Shown: piece by piece, positions 1 to 14,000 of the stretch
Numbering within the stretch: position 1 is the first letter of the stretch
Layout of the letters: every line of letters begins with the position of its first letter
From: Triparma verrucosa
Lineage: Eukaryota > Sar > Bolidophyceae > Parmales > Triparmaceae
Assembly (NCBI GenBank): GCA_030267905.1
Contig: BRXX01000046.1
Location: forward strand, 1-64,000
Length of the DNA stretch: 64,000 bases
Direction of reading: 5' to 3'
Made by a program: the position numbers and the translations under genes
The notes under the pieces: model-generated
What the model saw: the letters and a program-made list of their open reading frames with translations, nothing else
Databases searched by the model: none
Told to the model about the DNA's origin: nothing

Positions 1-105
1 CCCTAACCCTAACCCTAACCCTAACCCTAACCCTAACCCTAACCCTAACCCTAACCCTAACCCTAACCATAACGATAACCATAACCATAACCCTAAACCT
101 AATCC
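1..105. repeat. Telomere, CCCTAA repeats, then degenerate units
   Basis: Positions 1-66 are eleven perfect CCCTAA units, the C-rich strand of a TTAGGG telomere read from the chromosome end. Up to about 105 they decay into variants such as CCATAA and CGATAA. The array marks a true chromosome end. There is no subtelomeric repeat block: the first coding region ends about 140 bp further in. Confidence 0.97.
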
Positions 106-243
106 AGCTGTTCTGCCTGCCAAGGCTTTTGTATGCAGTTTTACGAAAAGAAAGCAGAATACTTTGTATTAAAATTTGTTTTCATTTTATTTTCTCATTG
201 GAATTTTCAATCCTTCCTTCTTTTTTCCTTCTCCCTTTTCTTG

Positions 244-3199
244 TCAACTTTGCCAAAACTCCCCGTTTGAGTGCTCCTCGGAGCTGATCCCCAAAACTCT
301 TTCATCAGTCAGAACTTTTCTTAGCTCGCTTGACAGTGCGGCCCAAACCCTAACATCTGCCCCAATTTCCCTTGCTGTTTGCAAAATCTCATTATTCAAG
401 ACAACTCTTCCCTCCCCCTCATTTCCTTCCTCGCTGTCCTCAGTCGCCTCCTCCTCCGACACTCCAACGTCCAAATTGTGATCTCCCACGATGCTTCTCA
501 CTATCAATCCTGTAGTAATCAAAGCATCTAAATTTATTCTGCTCATTGACTTTGCCCACCTCTCCCCGCCATCGCTGCTCCCATCCCTTGCAAACTCCAA
601 AGCTGATTTGGCCCACTCAATAGCCCTGTCTACCGCCATGATTCCGCGGATTGCGCCTTGCTGTGCACACTCTAAGGCCTCGTTCGACAGCGAATGTCCG
701 CTCACTACTTTCACAGTGAAGCGAAGCCAGTCGAGGCTGCGACAATTGAAGCGAGTTAGAATTAAAAGGTTGTGTATTTTCTACTTCAGAGACAGTGGTG
801 GTCTCAGACCTTCGCTTTGCTCCTCGGTCGTTCTTACCTTCGAATCCCATCTCCCCCCAAAAGTCCTTCTAGCTCTCCTTGCAGCCTCTCTGCAGAGCTC
901 GAAAATTGCTCGTCTGCCACCTTCTTTGCCGCTGAATCCCCATCTCCCCTAATTAGCTTGCAATGCGAGTCGATTGCAGCAAATCCCAATTTGAAAGGAG
1001 TGAAGAGCACATTGTCACAATTTCCGGTTAAGAAAAGCTTTTCTCCTTTCCCATCTCCTTCTGCAGTTACCACTGCTTCGTCGTACTGAGCATAATTCAA
1101 ACGCGACGTAAACCTGTCACGGAACCCAAGCACTGCGTCAAGAACCCAAATTCGTCCAATTGCATCTAGTCTCGACCTACGATGAGCGAAGCAAGTTGCA
1201 TGGGAGATTGTGTTGTTGGCATTAGCAAATAGTGTTGCAGTGGCAGAAGCAACGTTACTTATGGAAGTCCCCACGATGGACATCGCTTCGCTCCTCGCTG
1301 CACCTCACCTCGCCCTCCTTTCCATAACTCCGCCACCATTTCCAACTCCACCTCCACGTCCACCTCCAACCTCTAAAATATCCACTGCTTGATCCGCGTC
1401 TGTGAGCTCATTCAAAGTGAAGGCTCCCTCCACCAGCTCCATGAGAAGGAGAGGGCCGTCAAACTTGCGCATGCTGGTCAATTCATGCAGCATAATCTTG
1501 CCGGCACCCTCTGCGTCCCCTCTCCGTGAGTACTGCTTGGCGACCTCTTCTACAGATTTTAAAATCAAGCCGTGCTCCTCGCCTCTTGGAAACACGACGC
1601 GCATATCAGGGACAGGAACTCCGCCCGCCTGCAAGAACTTCGTCCCCACATACTCCTCCGCCAAGTCATTTGCTGACTTGATCGCAAAGGCTCCTGCAAG
1701 AGTTGCGACAAATGTCAGGCCCCCTGTAGTCCCTTCGTCTGGGCTCTCGACCTGGAACGCAGTCTCCCACCTCGGAGCATCCAAGGGCCCAGGTGGCAGG
1801 GATGCAACCTTTCTATTCTCAAAAAGCTGCGACGAGAGTAGCGAAGTGATGAGCACAGTTAGTCGCATGAAGATTGGTGTTGACGAGAATTAAAATCAAG
1901 TGCAATCGACGCATTTCCAGCTCGTGAATCTTCCCCTCGCAGCCTTCTCACCTTCTTCGCGGCCTCCGCCCTAGCCTTCTCGTTTGCGGCCTTCGTTCGC
2001 CAGTCTGACTTGGGAGGCGCAGGCCCTCTCGGCCCTCTCGGACCTCTTCCAAATAGCCCCCCAAGCCCGCCGCCGATCGACTTGACTCCACCGCTTATCT
2101 TTTTGGCGGCGCGGATATCATTCAGCTCTGCTTCGTGCAAAATCTTTCCAGCTTCGAAGGCGTTGTAACTCGAATTGGGACGCACTGGTACCGGAACGGG
2201 TGGAGGTCGTGGGCCCCTTGCAAAGCGCGCGCCCAGCGTTGCTGCGAGCGGCGCCATCTTCGCCCGCATTTCTTTACAAGCCGCCTGGACTTTTGATAAT
2301 TCCTCTCCGCCAACAGGATCTCCAGCCTTCCTGCGGTTTCTCGTCCCCGTGCTGATGGTGCGGTAGGCTTCGATTCGAAGGTCTGCCTGTGACAAGTGAA
2401 GCGAGTCGCAAGGAAGGGGCGTTCGCGAAGTTAGTTACAGCGAGGAAGTTGGAAGTAGCGACACTCTCAGCGAAACTCTCACCTCCTCCTTAGTAACTCC
2501 AAAGTCACTTAACATGTGGCTAGCAAAGTCAGCGTAATTACTGTCAGTCGTGGCGGTGTGAGACGGCGTCATGCTCCGATTCGGGCCAGTCTCCTCCTCA
2601 TAGGTATCCCACCAGTAAGATGTCAGGGCGACGTCTGGAATTTCTGAAGATGAGCTGAGGTGCAGCTTTGTAGCGGTGGCAACGACGTGCGCGTTCACAA
2701 TAGCGTCGTCGAAGAAGAAGGCGCGCAGACTATCCTGCCCCTGCTCCCTGATTATCTGCGCCAGAGCTGCGGCCTTCTGATAGTCCGCCGCGAAGATGTT
2801 TCCTCCACGAGCTAAAGGGATATCATTTCCGTCAGCATCTTTGACCGTAAACTCCTCCGGCGCTTCGGTTCCCCGCCGAAAGAACGGAGAAAGTGCAGAC
2901 TGAGCGTTATCAAGCGACGCGTATAACTGCTCCACCGTCAGAGCGCGGGGGGCGCGGGCAGTTATAATGTACAGGCCCGCTCCTGCGTCCTTCGCTCGTT
3001 GCAGAGCACGGACAGTATCCTCGCCTCCCCGCACGACCTTGGACACCTCGACCTCCTCGCCAGGCTTCGACATTCCGTTCGTCAGGGTCCTATCGAAATC
3101 GAAGATGAAGAGCAGAGGAGGGAGAGATCTGTCACCATCGCGGGCTAGAGCGGCATTGATTGCATTGGAAAGGCCCATCGCTCCTGAGATCCTCTGCAT
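244..3199 (-). CDS. HAD-type phosphatase fused to actin-fragmin kinase-like domain
   Basis: Five exons, minus strand: 3199-2483, 2386-1952, 1826-1309, 1176-838 and 736-244, giving 833 aa with all phases closing. Residues about 28-230 form a HAD hydrolase fold: the nucleophile motif DFDRT (D34, D36), a motif II ITAR, and a late FFDDA acidic motif. Residues about 240-384 are a basic, Ala/Pro/Gly-rich linker. From about 400 the protein resembles the actin-fragmin kinase catalytic domain: AFAIKSANDLAEE with a candidate ATP lysine, a FRDRF segment, GNCDNVLF and FAAIDS, which match the Asp-rich catalytic and metal loops of that PI3K-like fold. The known family phosphorylates actin. A phosphatase and a kinase in one chain suggest opposing control of one substrate, which is inference. 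It is the telomere-proximal gene. Introns 2 and 3 belong to the dispersed intron families described below. Confidence 0.7.
1177..1308 (-). mobile_element. Introner-like intron, family A copy 1
   Basis: Intron of the HAD/kinase gene, 132 bp, GTGAGG to GTAG. Just inside the 5' splice site it has GCGAGGAGCGAAGC, and just before the 3' splice site it has the inverted motif TTGCTTCGCTCATCG. Together these form imperfect terminal inverted repeats. The core contains ACTTCCATAAGTAACGTTGC, shared with introns at 12296-12459 and 56430-56659 in unrelated genes, followed by a second shared block GCCAACAACACAA. Confidence 0.6.
1827..1951 (-). mobile_element. Introner-like intron, possible family B member
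   Basis: Intron of 125 bp in the HAD/kinase gene. Its 3' half (ATTTTAATTCTCG, then CAATCTTCATGCGACT, then CTCTCGTCGCAG) follows the order seen in the introns at 18044-18217 and 34979-35142, but with weaker identity, so membership is tentative. Confidence 0.35.
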
Positions 3200-3316
3200 C
3201 CTATCGACGCGCGCGTACTATTTTGGTATCAAGCTCACGGAAGAAATGATTGCCTGAATTTGATGATTTACCAGCGAAAAGTAATTCCATTTTGTGAAAT
3301 CTACGTTACCTCCGCC

Positions 3317-4420
3317 ATGTCGAAGCGCGCATCCACCGATTGCGGCGACGATGCTCAAAGCATTCACTCGCTCATGGGCGAGGTAGAGAACGGAGAGAAG
3401 GTGGCTGGGCCAGTTTCATCCGACGGAGTCTCAGACACCGAAACTCCCTCCGCCATTTCGACCATGACTGTGGCTGTTCTGAAGGCCGAGCTGGACGCCA
3501 ACTTCATCAAGTACAAGAGTAAGACGAAGAAAGCCGCTCTAGCTACCCTCCTGCTCGAGACGTTGGAGGCGAGGTCTAAAATTCCTCGGCTCAATGAGGA
3601 TGTTCAGGGGTATATTGTTTCGTTCCTTTCTGGTTTTGATTCCCTTCATGTAGCGACGCAGTTAGCGAGGGGGTTCCGGTTGAGAGCGAAACCGAGATTG
3701 GACGCAATGCTGAAGCGGGGCGACGATGATATAAAAGTAGCTACGAAAGCGTGGTGTGAGGATGAGACTGCGAGGGAGATTTACGGTCCTATTAGTATTT
3801 GGAATACGTCAGGGGTGACGGACATGGCGAATTTGTTTAGTGCTCATTATGATGATGATGATTATGTGTGTTTTGGTTACGAAGCGGCAGAACAGTTCAA
3901 CGGCGATCTGTCTACTTGGGACGTTTCCAACGTTACAACCATGGATTCGATGTTCTACCGAGCCTGGTCGTTCAACGGCGATCTGTCTTCATGGAACGTA
4001 TCCAATGTTACAACCATGGAGCATATGTTCTTTGAAGCGAAGTCGTTCAACGGCGATCTGTCTTCATGGGACGTATCCAACGTTACAACCATGTGGGGGA
4101 TGTTCTTTAAAGCCTCGGCGTTCAACGGCGATCTATCTTCGTGGGACGTATCCAACGTTACAACCATGGATTGGATGTTCGCTTATGCCTCGGCGTTCAA
4201 CGGCGATCTGTCTTCATGGGATGTTTCCAACGTTACAACCATGAAAAGGATGTTCGCTTTCGCCTCGGCGTTCAACGGCGATCTATCTTCTTGGGACGTA
4301 TCCAACGTTACAACCATGAAAAGGATGTTCATTTACGCCTTGTCATTTAATAGAGATGTGATTGCAAATTGGGACTTGAGCAACAAGGATGTAGATAATA
4401 TGTTCAACCTTGACCTTTAA
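3317..4420 (+). CDS. SAP-like plus DUF285 (BspA-like) repeat protein
   Basis: Single exon. The frame is open from 3260, but I take the ATG at 3317 as start because it follows a short leader and begins a soluble, charged sequence; this gives 367 aa. Residues about 50-85 (TVAVLKAELDANFIKYKSK...) look like a SAP-type helix-extended-loop-helix. The C-terminal half is six 25-residue repeats of the form FNGDLSSWDVSNVTTM..MF plus a degenerate seventh. This is the DUF285 family, common in protists and in Mycoplasma surface proteins; function unknown. Its 3' end is 34 bp from the convergent peptidase gene. It starts 117 bp from the divergent HAD/kinase gene, so the short gap probably holds a shared promoter. 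Confidence 0.8.
   Translation: MSKRASTDCGDDAQSIHSLMGEVENGEKVAGPVSSDGVSDTETPSAISTMTVAVLKAELDANFIKYKSKTKKAALATLLLETLEARSKIPRLNEDVQGYIVSFLSGFDSLHVATQLARGFRLRAKPRLDAMLKRGDDDIKVATKAWCEDETAREIYGPISIWNTSGVTDMANLFSAHYDDDDYVCFGYEAAEQFNGDLSTWDVSNVTTMDSMFYRAWSFNGDLSSWNVSNVTTMEHMFFEAKSFNGDLSSWDVSNVTTMWGMFFKASAFNGDLSSWDVSNVTTMDWMFAYASAFNGDLSSWDVSNVTTMKRMFAFASAFNGDLSSWDVSNVTTMKRMFIYALSFNRDVIANWDLSNKDVDNMFNLDL
3896..4420 (+). repeat. 75-bp tandem coding repeat, six copies plus a partial
   Basis: Units begin at 3896, 3971, 4046, 4121, 4196, 4271 and 4346 with an exact 75-bp period. Long stretches such as TTCAACGGCGATCT and AACGTTACAACCATG are nearly identical between copies, including third codon positions. 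This indicates recent expansion or homogenisation. Each unit encodes one DUF285 repeat. Confidence 0.95.
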
Positions 4421-4454
4421 AAACAATCACAAAGACAAATTTCTTTTATAATTA

Positions 4455-6423
4455 TTAATCCTTTGACTTCTCCAAGAGCTTATTGAAAATCATCGCCCCG
4501 GCATCCCTCAATCCGCTGTGCTGATACTCGTTCGTAATCCAGGGCTGCACCCCTACGAGCAGCTTGTCCAGGACCTCCAGCGAGAGCTCCCTGTCGACGT
4601 ACATGTCGTCATGGTACACTGCGCATGCTCCCCTCGCCTTCACCGGCTCCTCCCCGTACAATTTTCCCCAATCCTCCCTCTGGGCGAGGTCCTCCGCTAC
4701 GTCCTTCAGCCCCTGCAGCTCCTCGTAGTCCTCGAACATCCACGGGAACACCATCTCACCGTAAAAATACACCTTGTCGTCGTCGTTCCCGCTCTCGCAC
4801 AGGCTCTCGTAGTCGAAGAGCGGCCTGAGCTTGTGCGCCTCAAGCGACCTGGCAGCCGCCCACCTCGAAGATTTGTTCTCGCCGTCGCAGTAAATGCTCT
4901 CGTGGAGCAGCGCGTATATTGGATTTGTATCGAAGGGCTGCTCCCTCTCGACTGCCCTCAGGAAGTTCTTCGAGATCACCTTCTCCCCTTTGGCGCCGTC
5001 CACGAACGCGGTAGCAAACAGCTCGTGGAGGCCCTCGAAGGCCCCCGGTCCTCCCCCCAAGCTCATCCCCAGCTGCAAAAACCGGCGAGCCGTCAGCACT
5101 CCCCCGCCGGGTAACTTCTGAGGATCATCTTTCAGAGCCCTAACAATCTCCTTCACTATCGCAACGTCCCCAGGGTACTGCTCATAATACTTGTCATTCC
5201 TCTCCACAACCTTCACCCACAACTTGTCGTAAACCTCCTTAACATCGTTCACAAAAACTGGCGGAATCCCCCCCGTAAAAATAGCGTTCTCGATCTTATC
5301 CGCAGCCCCTCCCCCCGTGGTCAAATAAGTAGCGAGGCAAAATCCCCCGAAGCTGCTCGAAGCGGAAGTATGTATCAGCATTGTGCTTTCGATATCCCTT
5401 CCACTTGCCCTGCTCATATCTTTTCGACCGTTTCGCTCCACACATCAGTCCTCACCTCTGCCCCAAAACAGCCCCCCACCTCCCCCCCCCATTCAAAACG
5501 TCCCTAAAAGCCTCCGCATCCTCCACAATTTCCGTCGCCCTAAAAAACCTCAAATACTCCCCTTTACCCTTAACGTCGTCTCCGAATTTTAACTCTAAAG
5601 TCTGAGAAGTTACGGGACTAGAATGTCCCGTTCCGCGTTGATCCATTAACACGATTCTGTTAAAACCTGAGGAGAGAGCTTTACTCGCCCAAGAGCTATC
5701 CCCTTCCATACCTAAACTAACTCCGATTCTAGGACTAGGAAAACCAGGTCCACCCTGTAAATAAAGTATTGATTTTATCGGAGGAGACCCGGCCTGCTCG
5801 AAAAGAGAGATGTATTTACTCGAACGTTCGAGGGATGTCCACGCTGGGGAATTCAGGTAATTTAGTACTTTAGAGGAAGATGTTGATGAGGGGAGTAAGT
5901 CTATTACGGTGGAGTGGACGGTTAGTGGACAGTTTAGTGGGGAGGAGTCATCAAGGGGACCTTGTTTGTTTGAGCAGGTTAAGGGGACTGTGAGAGTGTG
6001 GGAGGAGACGAGGATTCTGTCGGAGCAGTCAAGAGACGTCGCATGGAAAGTTGTGTTGCCGATGTTAGAAATGGTGGTGGACTTGGAAGCAATACGGACG
6101 TTGACACGGACTCAGTCGATACGGACTCTGTGCCACTCCTCTCACCTTTGGGTGCCAATTGATTTAACGTAGACTGGATTAGAGATTGAGTGGGCTACTT
6201 TGAAGGGAGGAGGAGTAGTACCAGGTGTCGACGATGATGATTCTGAAGATGATTCTGAAGATGATTCTGAAGGCGTATGAAGCCATCCAGTTCTTTTATT
6301 AGATAGCAATCGTAAATGCCGACGCCAAGTCATCGGTCGAGAAAACATTCTAAACGATGACGATGAACAGAACGACGAACAGAGTAACGTTAAGACCAGT
6401 AAGAGGATTGATAACGAGTGCAT
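4455..6423 (-). CDS. Secreted proline iminopeptidase-like alpha/beta hydrolase (S33)
   Basis: Three exons, minus strand: 6423-6146, 6016-5456 and 5352-4455, giving 578 aa. The ATG at 6423 starts a hydrophobic leader (MHSLSILLLVLTLLCSSFCS), a likely signal peptide. Family hallmarks appear in order: GGPGF (oxyanion hole), DQRGTGHS, and after splicing the nucleophile elbow GQSFGGF, whose Ser codon is split by the second intron. A late Asp (YHDDMY) and His (EYQHSG) complete the expected triad. S33 enzymes release N-terminal proline or similar residues from peptides. With a leader it would act in the secretory or vacuolar route, or outside the cell. The first intron has the branch point TTTCTAAC. 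It converges on the DUF285 gene and diverges from the kinase gene. Confidence 0.85.
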
Positions 6424-6704
6424 GTGGAAACAGCTTGGAGCGTGAAGCGGTGAAAAGAAGCACCAGCTTTGGAGCAGGGCAACAAGAAACCGTTTTGGAC
6501 GTTTCGCTGAAATCAATCATCTTCCATGATTTCATCTTCCAAGGTCCGAAAAGTACCTTTACGAACAAAACTGATAGTTCTTTATTTAAAGACCATAAAA
6601 TAATTGCAGCCCCCCCTGCCCTCCTCACTCACCGTACTATAAAAGTAACGTTATCAATTAATATAACACAGCCAAAAAACCCAGACCGGCTTCACACTAA
6701 AGGC

Positions 6705-10956
<4,252 letters not shown>

Positions 10957-11075
10957 TCGGACTGACCTTGTCGTTTCAAAGTGAAGAAACCTACGTTTTC
11001 TCAACCCAAAAATGTCTATCTTTATTACTTAACCCAACCCAAACCCAAACCCCTTACCCAACGCCCACCTACACC

Positions 11076-14000
11076 TTAACGTTTCTCGTACCTAACGTAA
11101 CGTAATCCCAAGAAAGTCAACACCCTAAACACACACATGTTTATGGCCAAAATCGGAATACTTGTCCACTTCGAGTAGCCGTAGATGCCGTACTGCTCAG
11201 CGAAAGCCTTGTATAAAACTTCAGTCGCCGGCTCCGGGAAGACGTAGGTGTTGTCCTCCAGCTCGTTGATGACCAGAGCCTGGAATCCCCACCTCAGAAA
11301 TGAGATATTCGGGACCTGCGACAGCCAATTTGGAAGGCTCGGAAGCTGAACTATGTAGCCCGCGAAGGAGATGAAGAAAAAAAGAGTGGCGGGAAACAGA
11401 GTAATGGCCGACTGCTGTGAGGGCGACAGCACCGCCAGCATCTGGCAATAGAATAATCCGCAGAGGCCGGTCATTGATGCAATGATGTAGAAGAAAATGG
11501 CCGACTCCCAGTCCCTTCTGAAACCGGTCATTGGATAGAGGATAGTGCAGAAGAGGGCCACCCACACCAGCGTCAGCGGCGTCACGGAAACTGCGACGAA
11601 ATAGTTAGACGTTGATATAGAGAGAGAGGTGATCACCTCGACCTTCGTCCTTGCACACTCTCACCTCCTCCAGTCAGCCAATAGCTGAAGTTCCCGTAAA
11701 TCTTCGCGCCTCTCTCCCTGTAGAAAAGCAACCTCTCGTCGAAAATAATGGGAATATTCTGCTGCTGTCCCATTGTAACGAACATGAGCGTAAAGAAGCA
11801 AAGAGAACAGCGTTCGAGGATATCCTTAGGGCCCAAGTTCGAGTAAATACTTCCGTAGAACAGAGCGACTATTATGTGCCTCATTATTCCGGCAATCAGG
11901 GGACGCTTGTCCTGCGCGGTTTTGACTATCTGCCTGCAGGCAAGCGTGTAGCACTGCATTCCAAGCGAGCTGCGACAAACGTACGGCGTTTCGAGTTAGA
12001 ATTGTGTAGCGGCCCGCCTCCTTCATTACTACCCATCGTCACCCACTGTCGCTCACCTGGGGTACGTCGTTCCCTTCTTGGCGCCACTTCGATTGTTCTG
12101 CTCGCCTGTTCTGTTCCTGTCGCCCTCTAGGTTCTCCTCTAGTTGCTCCTGGAACTCCGTGTGCGTTTCACTCGTCATGTAGTCGTCGCACAGCCTGTCA
12201 GGAGGTAGATTCGGCTTCTCGAAACCTCCCGCGACCGCAACAACGAACTCAGCAGGATTACTTCCCACCCTGTCCTCGTCAAAGACGTAGCCGAACTGCG
12301 ACGAGCGAAGCAAAATGTTACGAGGGTTGTGTTGTCGGCGTAAGAAACGGCGATGGAGACGACCGCAGCAACGTTACGTACGGAAGTCCCGGAGACGGCC
12401 GTCAATATCTCGTAGATGTGCATCTTCAGCTCGTCGTTTCGCTCCTCACTGCACCTCACCTTGTTAAAGTACAGGGGAGCGTCGTCAATGTCGCCATAGT
12501 AGCACGTCCGCCCGTTGGCCAACAGCAGCAACTTGTCAAAGAGCCTGAAAGTCGCTGGGGGCGGCTGGTGGATCGTGCAGATGACCGTTCGGTTGAAGTT
12601 GGCGAGGTTCCTCACCGCGCTCATCACCTCGTGCGCGATGGCAGAATCCAGCCCAGTCGTAGGTTCGTCGAGGAAGATCAATTCAGGGAGCGATATAATT
12701 TCGACGGCTATGCTGAGGCGCTTCATCTGCCCCCCGCTGATGCCCCTGATGAGCTCTCCTCCGACTCTGCTCCCCAAAATTCCGTCGATGCCTAGCATCT
12801 TGGCGACTGTCATGACTCTCTCTTGCCTCTCCGCCTTGTTAGAGCTCTCCATGCGCAGGCTCGCCGCGAACTCGAGAGTCTGCCTGACAGTCAAGCTCGC
12901 CAAGTGAATGTTGTCCTGCGTCACGTAGGCCGAACGTCTCATAATAGGCCTGCTCCGCGGCAGCCCATTGAACAGTAAAGTGCCCGACAAGGTGGTCGTC
13001 TTGTCCAGCATTTTACGGCCGGCCAGGATGTCCAGCAGCGTGCTCTTTCCCGCACCGCTGGCGCCCATGAGGGCCACCATCTCTCCACTTGCAGCACGTC
13101 CTTCGACCTCAGACAGAATGTGGAGCATGCCGTTTTGGTCAGCCTTCGGGTTGGTCGGGGCGAGGACGGAGTAGTTGAGGGATGAGAAGGTGACGTTCAG
13201 TCCCCGCTGCGTGGCGAGCTGTATGTTCTCGGAGTTCCGCTTGAAGTCGTCGACTGACCAGGATCCCCTCCTACCTTCCGGGTTCCCGATGGGCAGGTCG
13301 CCGGAGAGCGGAGACTTGAGCAGCGGCTGAGTGGGTTCGACTTCTGAGTCTTCTGGGATGGTGTCGTTCTCCACCCTCTCCAGGAGCGGGGATGTCGGCA
13401 GATCGGTCGGCCTGCCCTGGTGCTGAGATGTCGGGCGGGAGGCGAGGCTCGAGGGGGGTCCGGCGTTTGCGAAACTTTCCATGTTCATGGCGAGGCTGGG
13501 AGATTGACGACTATTAGATGCTGCAATAATTGAGGAGCGCTCCTCGCTGTCGGCTCACCTGCTGCTCCTGCTATCGCTCCTCTGATCGCCCCTGCCGTTA
13601 ACGACCTTGTCCTCGCTCTTGCTCTTAAAGAATCTGACTTGACTCTTCGCCGGCATCAGAGCCCAAAGGACGAGGAGATTCACCAGAACCGCGTACGGCG
13701 CGAGAATGTAGATGGAGTACATCGCCTTCCAATCGTCGAAGCCGAAGTACTCTAACATAGTGTGGTAGTTCTCAGGCTTCTTCTGGTCGAAGACGACGAA
13801 AACCAATCCCTCGTACGCCCACCTCGGGAAACTGACGTACGGCGCCCATTTCCACTGCGTCTGAACGTTGTCCAAGAGTATCGTGAACCCCGCGAAGTTG
13901 CTCAGGAACATGAACAGAATGGGAAAGACCGCGAGCGCGACCTGGCTCGAGGAGCAACGGGCCGCCAGGAGCTGGCTGAAGTAGAAGCTTATCAAGTTTA

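Noticed and set aside
3896..4420. Regular repeats resembling a CRISPR array
   Set aside because: The 75-bp units have no unique spacers; they are in-frame protein repeats (DUF285) in a eukaryotic gene.
4518..5114. 198-codon open frame on the plus strand
   Set aside because: It lies opposite the S33 peptidase exon, shows no domain, and reflects the GC-rich codon bias of the real gene.
6357..6704. Upstream extension of the kinase gene
   Set aside because: The frame is open, but it overlaps the first exon and promoter of the divergent peptidase gene and has no conserved features.
11076..13495. Separate half-size ABC transporter gene starting at 13488
   Set aside because: An intron with good sites (13558-13496) joins it in phase to the upstream half, giving a standard full-size ABCG layout.
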